Below, in pieces: positions 24,631 to 35,792 of a DNA stretch of 64,000 nt. Both the position numbers and the translations under genes were made by a program. The notes under the pieces were generated by a model. The model was not told the DNA's origin and searched no databases. It worked only from the letters and a program-made list of their open reading frames with translations. Each line of letters starts with the position of its first letter. Position 1 is the stretch's first letter. This DNA is from Scalesia atractyloides (lineage: Eukaryota; Streptophyta; Magnoliopsida; Asterales; Asteraceae): contig CAMTDV010000027.1 in the NCBI GenBank assembly GCA_947069175.1, positions 41,119,369-41,183,368 on the forward strand, written 5' to 3'.

Positions 24631-25668
24631 TTCTTTCTTATTGTAATAGTTAACACTTAGAGCCTTTGAGCATAAGAACTTAGTGAGAGAGAGAGTGCAC
24701 CTGGTGAGGTGAAGTGGAGTATGTCTGTACCTTGTGATTGTATTACATTGTGATTTAAATTCAATGAAATAATTTTGCGATTATTCCCAAATCTAGTTGT
24801 GATAGATTGATGTGTTTGTTTAATATTGTTTGATTAATTTCTAATTTGATTCAACTGTTTTTATCAGATATACACACACTACACACATTCTCAGATCCAA
24901 CATTTATTTATTATAACATTTTACTTTGTTTTTATTTATTATTAGATTAGAAACTTATGTATTACACGAATTATAACATTTTACTGTCTTTTTTTATTAG
25001 GTTAGAAATTTTTATATTACATGGGGTTGGATCAAAGGTGGAAACATTATAGATATAAGCGGAAAAAATAAAAGTTTACTAATAAATAGAAAAATAAAAG
25101 AAATCATTAAGAAAAGAAATATTAAATAAATAAAAGATAATCTGGAAATTATTATTTAACAATATTATTTTATAGGAGAGAGAAATGTGATAATTATGAT
25201 CTTATATTATTATTTAATAAGATAAAGAAACAGAAAAATAAGGATGAAATGAAATTAGAAAGTAATAAATAAATAAATGACAATAATAATGTAACATAAG
25301 GCGATTAGATGTACTCTAAAATTTGATGTGTTAACAGTGACATAGTATGTTAAGTGGCATTGCAAACCACTCTCTTTTTGTGTTAAGGGGTGTTAAATGA
25401 GTTATTTGTTAACATGTTAATCGCATGTAAAAATAGTTAATAAAAAATACTTTTTCTGTAAACAAAAAAACCACTAAAATAGGGTTAAATGAAGTTAATA
25501 GAATTAAACCCTTTCTTTGGAATAAGACATAGTGAAATAGGGGGAAAGTGGGTGATGTGATACTTAGACGGAGTTAAGGAGGGTAAAGTATACCCAAGGC
25601 CTAATAGTTTATATCTGATTAAAATTGTTAATTGGAACCATTTATTAGAGTTAGATATATAAATAAGT

Positions 25669-25674
<6 letters not shown>

Positions 25675-25715
<41 letters not shown>
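25675..25715. repeat. (AT)n microsatellite
   Basis: About 20 uninterrupted AT dinucleotides. Confidence 0.97.
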
Positions 25716-25722
<7 letters not shown>

Positions 25723-25952
25723 AATGTTGGCTGGAAATATGAGATGTGGTAACTTGATAAATCATTAATTTTTAAAATAAGAATAAACATAACATATTAC
25801 ATATTATATGGAAACTTACATTCACTAATGTTAAAAACATGAGTAACTATTACTATTACCAATTATAAAACGACTTTCATTATTACTTTTACGTTTAAAT
25901 TATTAAACAAAGATATATTTTAACTTTATATAATATTAAAAATATGGGTAAC

Positions 25953-25955
<3 letters not shown>

Positions 25956-26005
<50 letters not shown>
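25956..26005. repeat. (TA)n microsatellite
   Basis: About 24 TA dinucleotides, preceded by 'aatatgggtaactatta'. A related unexpanded sequence ('aacatgagtaactattactatta') lies at 25835. Confidence 0.97.
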
Positions 26006-26006
<1 letters not shown>

Positions 26007-26789
26007 CAATTAATGAAAGTTCTTAGAAATAGTATTTTTTTATCTTTTGTCTTTATGAATTTTGACTTTTAATGGTATGTTTTTGTTATTTTTCATGCTA
26101 TCATCAGAACTCCGTATTGTTATTCACTTTTAACAATCTTTGCTGTTATGATCTTCGATGCATAAAAACGACTTTCTTCATTATTTTTTATGATTAAATT
26201 ATTAAACAGGATACATTTTAATTCTATATGAAATAGTATGTCACTATAATATAAGAGGGGTTTATTAAGTTTAGGATATTTAACTAAAAAAAATTCCTAA
26301 AATTAAATAATTAAGTAAGATAGAGCGGAAACATAAAAAGTAGATACCTTCTATGGGTGATATGTGTCTTCGATGAGTTTTATTATCATATATATATAGG
26401 GGGTAAGATCAAATAAAAAGTCAATTTTGATTAAGTAGAATAAGAATGGATGTTAACGTTCTTTCTCCACATGCAAATGACTTCCTCCCCCTCCCCCCCC
26501 ACTATTTTTTAAACGTCCATAACTTTTTATACGACATTATCTTTAATTTAAGTGCCCTATTACTGTATAAAATATGAAAACTAAAAAAACATCAAAAAAA
26601 TAGTGTTGTCTTTCTATGTTAATAAAACATTTTTATGCTAGATTTTTATACTACATTTTAGGGGTTGGCTAAATGCATTTTTTTTTACTTTTTATACCCT
26701 TCTTTCCAAAAATATAAGTTTTGAAATTAAATTTCACCCCTCTGAAAATCCTAATCTTTAGTTCTATACATAAATAATTGAGTACAAAA

Positions 26790-27570
26790 CTTTGATAAGG
26801 CTTGATTATATAATTTAATTAATTTTTTTCAAACTGTTTAAAAGTTTTGGATAATACTCGGTTATACAGTTTAATTATTTTTTTTAATGACTAAAATATT
26901 AAACTAGAAGCAGGTTTATAAAAACAATAGAAATAAAACTAAAGGTTATATACGTAATTTATTGGTAATATCTGTATCTGACTGTAAGTGAAATTGGTAC
27001 CGAGTTAAATTAAAATAAAGGGCCAAATCACGTAGAAATATGCAAAATACAAATTGGTAAAGTGGTGAAGGATAATGATCTATTCAAAGGTTTCTTGTTA
27101 TCATGAAGTGTCTAAATTATATTAAATAATAATATGCAAATTAAATTTTGGTTAGCAATCAAATTACGAGATGCCATTTAAACTAAATAGATCTTGGTTT
27201 CATGAAGCAATTATAAATTTGGTTATATAATTTAATTAGGTTTTCTTGAAATGTTTAAAGGTTGGTTATATGATTTAATAAAGTTATTTTAAATTATTAA
27301 AGGTATTGTATAATACTCAGTTATATAGTTTAATTATTTTTTTTAATGTATAAAAACTTAAACTGGATGCAGGTTTTTAAAAAAAGAAATAAACGTAAAA
27401 GTCATACGTAGCTTATTGGTAATTAAAATAGGTTACATCTACATCTAATTGTATGTTAAATTAATACTAAATTATATTTAAAAAATATATATCAAATCAC
27501 ATACAGACAGATACGTAAAAAGTGAAGCGATAATGATGAATTTCTTGTTTTCATGAAGTGATTTAAATAA
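26790..27570. repeat. Degenerate ~430-bp tandem duplication
   Basis: The block 26805-27130 (tataatttaattaa..., cggttatacagtttaatt, agcaggttt, ttcttgttatcatgaagtg) recurs in order at 27220-27560 (tataatttaattagg..., cagttatatagtttaatt, tgcaggttt, ttcttgttttcatgaagtg). The spacer 27140-27210 holds the sequence 'aactaaatagatcttggtttcatgaag'. This matches the uninterrupted form of the site occupied by the MULE at 55189. Confidence 0.65.
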
Positions 27571-27901
27571 AATAACTAGTTTAAGTCTCGTGTAGTATAC
27601 GAATATTCTTACAACAAATTATATATTAATTAGTAGTGTTGAAAAGATGTTTAAATAAAATTTTAAATGAAAGAAATGTTGCATTACTAATTTATTACTA
27701 TTTTTGATTTTAGTGTTATTGAAATGATTATACTTATTAATCAAAATTGGTTTAAACTTATTTAGTTAAATCAAATTTGCTTTACACTTATTATTAGTTA
27801 CTAAATTTAAATTAAACTCTAAATGGTTTCTTACTATATACAATTTGATATAAAAATTATAATTATTTGATAAGTTAGGAAAGATATAAATATTATATTT
27901 G

Positions 27902-28160
27902 TTTTTAATCATAATGACACACTTATGTATTCTAAATCAAATTTTGTAATATATTATTGATAGTATTTTAGGAGTAGGGTATCATTGATTTAAGTCATGT
28001 ATATCTCTTAAATATTCTTGTATATCTGGTTCTATTTTGTTTTTAATCATATTACTAAATCAAATTTTGTAATATATTATTGATAGTATTTTAGGAGTAG
28101 GGTATCATTGATTTAAGTCATGTATATCTCTTAAATATTCTTGTATATCTGGTTCTATTT
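27902..28160. repeat. ~130-bp tandem duplication of flank plus LTR start
   Basis: TTTGTTTTTAATCATA...CTAAATCAAATTTTGTAATA and the first roughly 90 bp of the copia B LTR occur twice in tandem: 27902-28034 and 28035-28157. The first copy stops at 'ggttctatttt'. The duplication spans flank and LTR, so it post-dates the insertion. Confidence 0.85.
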
Positions 28161-28240
28161 TTACGATTATATATTCCCTATTTAAAGGGCAACGTTATTC
28201 AATACAGATCATCAATAATTTCATACCATAAACACTTTTA
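28068..28240 (+). repeat. 5' LTR of copia element B
   Basis: It matches 48943-49120 from TATTATTGATAGTATTTTAG to CATAAACACTTTTA and is directly followed by the PBS. The first few bases after TGT differ between the two LTRs (aatat against cttagccgat), so the exact 5' edge is uncertain. TATA-like and polyadenylation-like AT stretches are present. No clear 5-bp target duplication flanks the element. Confidence 0.85.
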
Positions 28241-28252
28241 TGGTATCAGAGC
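28241..28252 (+). other. Primer binding site (iMet tRNA)
   Basis: TGGTATCAGAGC, an exact initiator-Met tRNA primer site, starts directly after the LTR. Confidence 0.95.
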
Positions 28253-28361
28253 TTCGGTTCTTAGACAACCACCAAAAAGTTTCGATCTCCCTTAATTCCG
28301 ACCTATTTTTTCTTCTTTTTTTCTGGTTTCGATCAGATTCAAAGGTTCTTACTTGATCAAC

Positions 28362-29452
28362 ATGACAAAAGACGATGGCAACTCTTCCAAGAAACCCGAA
28401 GTCCCCCTTCACCCTGCGTATTCGGTCACGAATATTCAAACCAAGATATGTACCCTCGATGGCACAAAGGTCACCTACTCATCATGGACCAAGCTATTCA
28501 AACTGCACACCATAGCCTACAAGGTCCTTGACCACATCGATGATACCCTATCGCCAGCTGAAACTGCGGCCGAGTTTGTTTTCTGGAAAGAAATCGATGC
28601 TCTTGTTATGCAGTGGATTTATAGCACGATTTCAGATGACCTTTTAACACCGGTTTTGGACACTGACTCAACGGTACGTACAGCTTGGGTGAAAATCGAA
28701 AAGATTTTCTTGAGCAACAAGAAAGCACGCGTAGCCATGTTAGAGACAAGGTTTTTGAATCTGACACTTTCATCTTGTTCCTCTCTTGATGACTATTGCC
28801 AGCGATTGAAGGAACTCGCTAATCAGTATGGGGATGTCAATCAACCGACCACCGAGTCTCGATTCGTTCTTCAGTTAGTTCCAGGCCTGCCATCTGAATA
28901 TGACACCGTCGCCTCCCTCATCAATGCTCAGGACGCTAATTAGGATCTTGAACGTTCCATGTTACATGACAAGTTATACGACAAGAGGCACGCCAATCCC
29001 CGCAACCCATTCTCGCTGCTGCGACGCCCTCCAACTAGTCATCACCACAGCCGAACTCGGCTCAGCAACCTAACCAAAACCCGAACTCGGCTCCGCCAAC
29101 TTACCAAAGAGGTCGGGGACGCGGTCGCGGTCAAGGATACTGTGGCTCTCATGGCAGTCGTGGGCGCGGGGGTTGTAGGAACCAACAATCTGGCAACAAT
29201 AATTGGGCTCCTCAATTCACTTGTTACCCGCAATGGGCCTGGTGGAACACACCTTCTTACCCTTACCTGACCAAGTCCTCTTGGCGGCCTATAAACTTTG
29301 GTCAACAGACCCCAATGGTTCAGCCCACCCCTCAAGACAACTTTACATATCAGCCTATTGATGCAGCCCAATACACAGCTTACCAGCCCATAGTTGCTAT
29401 ACCCCAACAACAGCAGCCCGGTTATAATGCTTTGAGCCCATCTGACCTATAG
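28362..29452 (+). pseudogene. Copia B gag (Retrotran_gag/UBN2)
   Basis: I place the start at the ATG at 28362 (MTKDDGNSSKKPEV); an upstream TTG at 28353 is less likely. The first 194 residues show SSWTKLFKLHTIAYKVLDHI, a variant of the YxxWK block, and VMQWIYSTISDDLL, RFLNLTLSSCSSLDDYCQ and QLVPGLPSEYDTV. These are classical for plant copia gag. A TAG at 28941-28943 interrupts it. Downstream similarity continues in shifted frames through a Gly/Arg-rich stretch (29110-29180) and a Gln/Pro/Tyr-rich tail to a stop at 29450. Confidence 0.88.
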
Positions 29453-30737
29453 GCCTCCTTCACTACTATGCAACTGTAGCAATCGGATCTATCCATCATG
29501 GATACAGGGGCTGAACGACATGTCACTCTTGACCAAGGTATGATCCAACAACCCTCGTCTTCACCTATTTGTATTAAACTTTTGGTAGGCAACGGTCAAT
29601 GTTTACCAATTCTCGGATTCGGAACCGGTTTTCACACCATAAATAACCGAACCTACATCCTGCCAATATACTTTATAGCCCTAAAGTTATTAAAAACCTC
29701 AAATCTATTAGACGTTTTACTCGTGATAACAATTTATCTGTTGAATTTGACCCGTTTGGCTTTTCTTTGAAGGACCTAACAACTGAACGAATTCTTTCAC
29801 GCCACAATAGCACCGGGGATCTTTATCCGCTCACCGATCCACAACTTCCTCCCTCTGCTTGTTTCATTGCATCTACTTCACTACCTTGGCATGAACGTTT
29901 TTGCCATCCGGATCAAGTTTTAGATATAATAAGTCACAGTTTTAATTTTCCATGTAATCAAAACAAGTCATCATTTTGTCATTCTTGTCAATTATCTAAT
30001 AGTAAACGTTTACCTTTCTATACTTCTAATTCGTTTACTTTTTCACCATTTGACATTATGCACTGTGACTTGTGGACTTCCCCTGTGCTTTGTAGATCGG
30101 GATACAAATATTACATGGTTTTAATTGATATTTTTTCTCATTTCATTTGGATTTATCCTTTAAAATATAAATCTGAAACTTTCCCAACCTTTGTTAAATT
30201 CCATCACTTGGTTTCTACCTAGTTTAACAGAAAAATTAAAACTTTACAATGCGACTGAGGAAGAAGTTTGACAATAACGCATTTAAAACATTTGCTGCTC
30301 AACATGGCTTATTATTTCGGTTTTCATGCCCACAAACGTCCTCCTAAAATGGCCGAGCTAAGAGCATGATTCATCACCTAAACGATATCATCCGCTCCTT
30401 GCTCATAAATGCAAATCTTCCGCTTATTTTTGGTGGAAGCTCTCCACACAACCACATATCTCCACAACATCCTACCAACGAAATGTTTAAACTACTTTAC
30501 TCCTACCTATACCTTATACCTACGCCAACGATCATTTACGAGTGTTCGGTTGTCCGTGTTACCCAAATACAACTGCCACTCAACCCCATAAACTTCACAA
30601 TCGTTCCGTGCGATGCATTTTCTTAGGCTACCCTGCAGATTTTAGAGGTCACCGACGTTTCGATCCGACCATCGGTAAAGTACATATATCTCGTCATGTC
30701 ACATTTGATGAGAAAACCTTCCCTTACACAATCTCAT
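29453..30737 (+). pseudogene. Copia B protease and integrase (broken)
   Basis: MDTGAERHVT at 29498 is the copia protease active-site region. WHERFCHPD (29889) and FCHSCQLSNSKRLPF (29976) form the zinc-binding GAG-pre-integrase domain. DIMHCDLWTSPVL and YKYYMVLIDIFSHFIWIYPL (30052-30155) begin the integrase core. An in-frame stop follows the second catalytic Asp region near 30254. The integrase end VFGCPCYPN and RCIFLGYPADFRGHRRFDP is in 30542-30737. The nested element at 30738 interrupts the segment after TFDEKTFPY. Confidence 0.87.
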
Positions 30738-31160
30738 TGAAAGTCTCGATAATTCGGATCTAACACTGATATCACACAATCACCAAGGATGGGCGGAATC
30801 CAAACTTGGTGATCTTCAAGAAAAACCGAAATGATGAAGAACAATAAGAATTCACTTCAACACCTTGCACACGATTCTATTACTTGAACAAGCAAAACCA
30901 TCAGGTACAAGATGGAGGCTCTCTAGAGAAATCCCAAAAGCTTAACCCTATAAATGAATAAGCTAAGCTTATATACCTAGGGTAAGGCATAACCCTAATG
31001 GGCTTGCCTATGGGCTTTCCTGGCCCACATGGCCTATGGCATGACCAAATGACCTATAAAGGTCCAAACCTAAAACAAACTAACCTAGTTAAGCCCAGTT
31101 AGATGCCATAGACTATTGCATATATTTGATGCTTCAATCTCACAGTTCTAGGACCTAACA
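30738..31160 (-). repeat. 3' LTR of TR-GAG-like element
   Basis: TGAAAGTCTCGATAATTC...GGACCTAACA; collinear with 35370-35792 over its full length without indels. Next to it, 31161-31172 (atctccctctag) is the complement of the polypurine tract CTAGAGGGAGAT. Confidence 0.93.
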
Positions 31161-32940
31161 ATCTCCCTCTAGACTGATGCATCAAATTATCTTCAAAGTG
31201 CAATTCAGCAACGTCTTCAACAGAATCTGTGGTTGTCGCTATGCTGTAAGTGTTGTGGAAGTCAGTCTTATACTTTTAGGACCTCACTCTTCAACGAACT
31301 CTCAGCACTGGGTCTCTTTTTTCTGCTCCTGTGGTTAGTTTCATATCAGGATCTTTATCAACTTTGCTTGAAACATCTTTGTCAAAAAGAATGCGAGTGG
31401 AGGAATCTCAGCAGCACTTTTCTTCTTCAATCTTTCTCTTTCAAGCAAGCGGGTTCACCGGTACTTCTTCAAATGCACTATCACTGTCAGATGATGACTG
31501 GAATCTGGTTCTTCTGACTCAGGTACACTTTGCTGTTGTGATGCTTCATGCTTTGTCGGCAACTAACAGCATCTCAATTTCAGCAACCCCTGTTTCTTGA
31601 TCTAAATCAAGATCTGCACAATTCTCAGAAATTTATAAGCAAACATTGTTATGCAACAGGGAGAGTACCACATGAACACCTGGTACATCTAAGTACTTAT
31701 ACTCAGATCAAAATTCAAATTTGTTTCATCTTTTGATGATTAGTCAAATCTTCAAGTACGGTTAATAATAATTTTTTTAATAAAACAAATAAAGCACTCT
31801 ATTTTTGGATTTTAGTTTTTCTATTTTTTTAATTTTTAAATATAAGAATATAAACAGAAACACAAATAAACAAGAAAACTAACTCAATAGTTACAACTAT
31901 ACAATTGCAATGGAATCAAAATCGTTTTCAGGCGGACCAAGGAACACTTTTCAGTACAAACTTATTCAGACTGGTCTAACCGATTGCCAATATGTTTTTC
32001 CACTTAAACTTTAACGCTCAACTTTCATTTTCACCTTCGTGATATGCTTAAAGTAGTATTATACTATAATACCCGTGTGTCCCATACCATGACATACCCC
32101 CGCGATCAAGGTAAGCACAACGATTCATCGTAGCAGGTGAGTATACCATGGTCATCCTTTATTTTACAACATCAGGCTATTGGTGAATAGGTCAGTACTT
32201 TCGTACAGCAGAGAGAACAATAGTGACTAACGAGGGTTAGGCAAATACCTTATTTGGTATGCTTAAATTCATGGAATTTTCTCATGATGAGATTTCCTTT
32301 CTTTCAAGGATTTGGCCCTTTTGATTTGGCTCTTTTAAAGATATCCTGACTGTGCCTAGGTCTGCATATAATCTGGATGCAACAAAAGGGCAGCCAAGAT
32401 ATCCTCGAATAACTCAACAGCATAAAGACCCGAAACCTCAGATGTTGGCTATCTATCAACGCAAGATTTAAGACCATGAAATCATACGCCTACGGTATGT
32501 TGCCCACAAGATACATAGTTTGTTATGTTTATATCACTAGTATCTTTTAATCACTTTGAGCGTTAAGCCTACCGACATATCACATTAGATCCTAGTATTT
32601 TCAGCTACGACACCTTACATGTGTCAGTCATGCCCTTTATCATGAACATTCATTTCATTTCCCATGACTTATTTTTGTTGTTTTTGCTTAACTGTTCCTT
32701 CATTAGCTTAAAAACTAATCAATTTCAAAATTAAAGCACGAAATTCAAATTTGTACCTTTTCGCTGATCTTTTCTTACCTCATCTCCTCCAAAGGAAACA
32801 TCACAATCGTAAAAATTTGAACCTTTTTGCAACAATGAGATATTATCCTTCATGTCCCTAGAACAACCGCTACCAACATTCCAGAGACTGTCAACAGCTC
32901 ATCCTTGGTTGTTCCTGAAAAATAAGGAGATTAGTAAGAC
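31161..32940. other. Non-coding interior of TR-GAG-like element
   Basis: No conserved pol motif appears in either direction. Open frames here (31233-31517, 31331-31600) have no recognisable domain. A run of A/T near 31760-31860 and mixed sequence fill it. It occupies the place where pol would be in a full-length relative. Confidence 0.5.
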
Positions 32941-34906
32941 AGTGGGACCTAGGCCATCATGGTCCTGGGTTTCCCTGAAGCATCAAAATAGGACACTTCT
33001 TTAAGACACAAATCCCCTTTTGTTTCAAGGATTGGTGATGTTGTTGCTGTCTTGGATTTGGGTTTCCAAATCTATTTTGTTTTAACAAACGCGGTTGTTG
33101 CCCTTGATTGAGCAACTTTGGCTGTTTCAGGTTTAGTCGTTTTAGAAAAAGATTTTTGTTTCTGTACAGCCTTGCGTTTGTTTTTGGCAACATTCCAATC
33201 CCCATCAGATGGTTTAACCTTGGAATTCACATTATTCATTGGCTTAGGTGATGATACCTTCATCGACTTAGAATGATTGTTATTCTTTGGTGTAACCTTC
33301 TGATTTTTAGCATGACACGGAATATGGGGACTATGTGTGCAGTTTCGAGCAATGTGACCAGGAATGCCACAATTGAAGCACGTTTGTCTCTTCACATGTA
33401 AAGCATTCTGATTAGCTGGATTTGCTCGAGTAGGCCTTGAAGGATGAACTGATCCCTTCTGTGCTTGATTTCCTTGCACGTTTCTTGCAGACGAAGATGA
33501 ATTTGGATGGCTTTACTTTTCGTTTGCAAGGGCCTTCTTCTGTTGTGGAGATTTCTTTAGATTTTTCTTCGTTTGTTTAGACTGCAATTCTTGTTTAGAA
33601 ATCTCCCCAACCTTTCCAAAGCTTTGCTGGCACGGTCAAAAGCCTATTTTTCACTTTTGCCACTAACAACCGGCTTAACAAAAGCATTTCTCACAGCACT
33701 AGCCTTTTGAGGGCTATTGCTGCCTACTGATGATTTTGGAGAACGTAAATGTCCTTGACGTTTGGACTTCTGCTTTCTTCATCTCCGATTTGCTCTTTTC
33801 TGCTTATTTAGCTTGCTCTAAACCTTTTCATCAGTAGCAGAAAGTTCAGATTGTTCAGTTTGCACACATGGAGTCTTGTTCACGTTCTCTTCATTAGCTG
33901 AATCATCTGAAGAGTCAACGGCACCATATGGTTCCCATGCGTCTAGCGTATAATCACTGGATTTGTCGTACACCATATGCTGTGCTTTCTCAATATCTTC
34001 GTCGGTTTCAGGCATTGTTGTGTAGTTGTGATTATACGGTGGGGCAACCTGATTGAATCCTAAACCCTTCCCATTGTTCCCCTTATATGCCAGCTGCACA
34101 TTGCACACGTCTTGAACAAGCTTGTTGGATGTATCAAACTTGTTTATATTCACTTCGTTTTGTTGATATTTTCCAGTAAGAAGTCCCAGCTCAACTCTTA
34201 CCAAGTCGCATTCCATAGTTTTTGATTCTAATCTGGTTTTGTAAGCATGGACCCAACATTTCTGTTGATTTAAGTCCAGGTGGAGCTGAGCTATATCTTT
34301 CTTTTGTGCTTCAACCTTTTCTTTGAGTAACTTGTTACTTTCTCGAAGGCTGATGCACTGAGCCATTGCATTGTTGTATTCATCGGTAATTTTGGAATTA
34401 AGAGCCCTGAGTTGAGCAACCCTATTCCTGCAAGGTTCAGTGCACAAAAGATAGTTAACTGTATCAATGGACGAGCTAGATTTGTCAGCGTTAGTTTGGG
34501 CTTGAGGTCGAGTTTGGGGTGCTGGACTACTGATGGCTGCTTGCTGGGCTTGATGTTTCTGCTCAGATACTTCTTCAGAAATAGACTCAGTTGATTTTGC
34601 ATATATATCTTTAAGATCTTAGTTTTATTGTAAATGATCCCACAACCAAGAAACAAAGGAGTTTTTATCATCACTCAGGAAGCTATCCATCGCATTTCTT
34701 ACTTCCTCTTTACGCCTCCCACATTCAAGCAAACGCATAACATAGTTAGCAACCGGATCAACATTGTAGTCTCCGATAAGCTCATTCAGCTTTTCCTTCA
34801 CTTCACCCCGTAGGCTCGTGTGCTGAGTTTGGGCTGCAAACATCTTCGAATAATCAAAACCGGACCGGTAAACACGATAAAAAATGTCCGAAAACTGTTT
34901 TACCAA
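32941..34906 (-). pseudogene. Gag of SIRE-like copia type (broken)
   Basis: The minus-strand blocks are 34906-34625 (MVKQFSDIFYRVYRSGFDYS...), 34447-33818 (a long helix, LRESNKLLKEKVEAQKKDIA, likely coiled coil, then an acidic DSSDDSANEENV region) and 33479-33072 (CFNCGIPGHIARNC zinc knuckle, CX2CX4HX4C). A final block near 32990-32945 reads GNPGP in one frame and GKPRT-type sequence in another. The knuckle plus a long coiled-coil spacer is typical of SIRE/Maximus-style gag in Asteraceae (recalled, not searched). Stops and frameshifts separate the blocks. Confidence 0.75.
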
Positions 34907-35059
34907 AATGCACTATTTCAGTCCGGAATGGGAATCCGGAACAGTACTCGGAATGCTATCAGATACACAGCAACAGTCAGAATCCGAAACTGTAATCCAG
35001 AATGAAAGTCTATCCGAATTCGGAACAGTTACAAATATGGAATCTTTAAAGATTATCCG

Positions 35060-35165
35060 AAATCCTTGAAGATTTATCCGAAATCCTTGAAGAAAATCCG
35101 AAATGCTTGAAGATTTATTCGAAATCCTTGAAGAAAATCCGAAATGCTTGAAGATTTATCCGAAA
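35060..35165. repeat. ~21-bp tandem repeats in TR-GAG leader
   Basis: GAAGATTTATCCGAAATCCTT and variants (gaagaaaatccgaaatgctt) alternate about five times between the PBS and gag. Scattered 'tccgaaat' copies continue to 35270. Confidence 0.88.
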
Positions 35166-35354
35166 TCTAACAGAAATTCAAGATTTTTATCAGAAATGCA
35201 GCAGATTTCAATCTGAAATACAACCAGAAAATCCAAAATCCTTGAATGTTGATCCGAAATGCTTGAATCTTCTTCGTGTTCTTCGTGTTCTTCGGCAGAA
35301 AACCGAACATAATCTTGTAATATCAAATCTGAGCCTGGAAAACAAGTTAAAAAA

Positions 35355-35367
35355 GACTCTGATACCA
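35355..35367 (-). other. Primer binding site of TR-GAG-like element
   Basis: The plus strand reads gactctgatacca, complement TGGTATCAGAGTC, next to the LTR at 35370. It differs from the iMet site only at the distal end. Confidence 0.92.
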
Positions 35368-35369
35368 CT

Positions 35370-35792
35370 TGAAAGTCCCGATAATCCGGATCTAACACTG
35401 ATATCAGACAATCACCAAGGATGGATGGAATCCAAACTTGGTGATCTTCAAGAAAAACCGAAATGATGAAGAACAATAGGAATTCACTTTAACACCTTGC
35501 ACACGATTCTATTACTTGAACAAGCAAAACCATCTGGTACAAGATGGAGGCTCTCTAGAGAAATCCCAAAAGCTTAACCCTATAAATGAATAAGCTAAGC
35601 TTATATACCTAGGGTAAGGCATAACCCTAATGGGCTTGCCTATGGGCTTGCCTGGCTCACATGGCCTATGGCATGCCCAAATGACCTATAAAGGTCCAAA
35701 CCTAAAACAAACTAACCTAGTTAAGCCTAGTTGGCTACCATAGACTATTGCATATATTTGATGCTTCAGTCTCACAGTTCTAGGACTTAACA
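35370..35792 (-). repeat. 5' LTR of TR-GAG-like element
   Basis: TGAAAGTCCCGATAATCC...GGACTTAACA; the partner of 30738-31160. The plus-strand centre has a 'tataaatgaataagctaagcttatatacc' stretch with a short palindrome. Confidence 0.93.

Larger units (their letters stand above)
20021..24902 (+). repeat. 3' LTR of SIRE-like copia element, split by a gypsy solo LTR
   Basis: It begins TGTTGGGTTATC after the polypurine tract. It runs to 20212, is interrupted by 20213-24322, and resumes at 24323 (gctggattatcaaagtg...) until ...CTCAGATCCAACA at 24902. Without the insert it is about 770 bp, a normal copia LTR size. The second part holds the promoter (W-box cluster, ACGT palindrome, TATA) and a leader with a GAGAGAGAGAG tract. 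Everything from 17396 to 24902 is one plus-strand element end. Confidence 0.75.
24903..26780. other. AT-rich intergenic/repeat-decay sequence
   Basis: No gene is seen. A roughly 300-bp imperfect duplication is visible: AAAACGACTTTCATTATTAC... at 25867 recurs as aaaaacgactttcttcatt... at 26164. A C-run (ccctcccccccc) lies at 26491-26502, beside a 'tatatagggggtaagatcaa' motif at 26392 that is common in plant repeats. The open frame at 25485-25790 is a translation of the (AT)n tract and not a gene. Confidence 0.5.
30738..35792 (-). mobile_element. Gag-only copia derivative (TR-GAG-like), nested in copia B
   Basis: It is bounded by two 423-bp LTRs (TGAAAGTC...CTTAACA) with the PBS next to the right LTR, so it runs on the minus strand. 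Only gag-like coding is found inside, with no protease, integrase or RT signature in the 4.2-kb interior. The flanks are CTCAT on the left and CCCGT on the right: a 5-bp duplication differing by two C/T- or G/A-type changes, as expected from cytosine deamination. The LTRs differ at about 17 of 423 positions by my count. Such terminal-repeat elements with only gag depend on relatives for pol (family knowledge). Confidence 0.82.

Noticed and set aside
25485..25790. 101-aa open frame with many Tyr/Ile residues
   Set aside because: It is the translation of the (AT)n microsatellite and flanks; low complexity, no domain.
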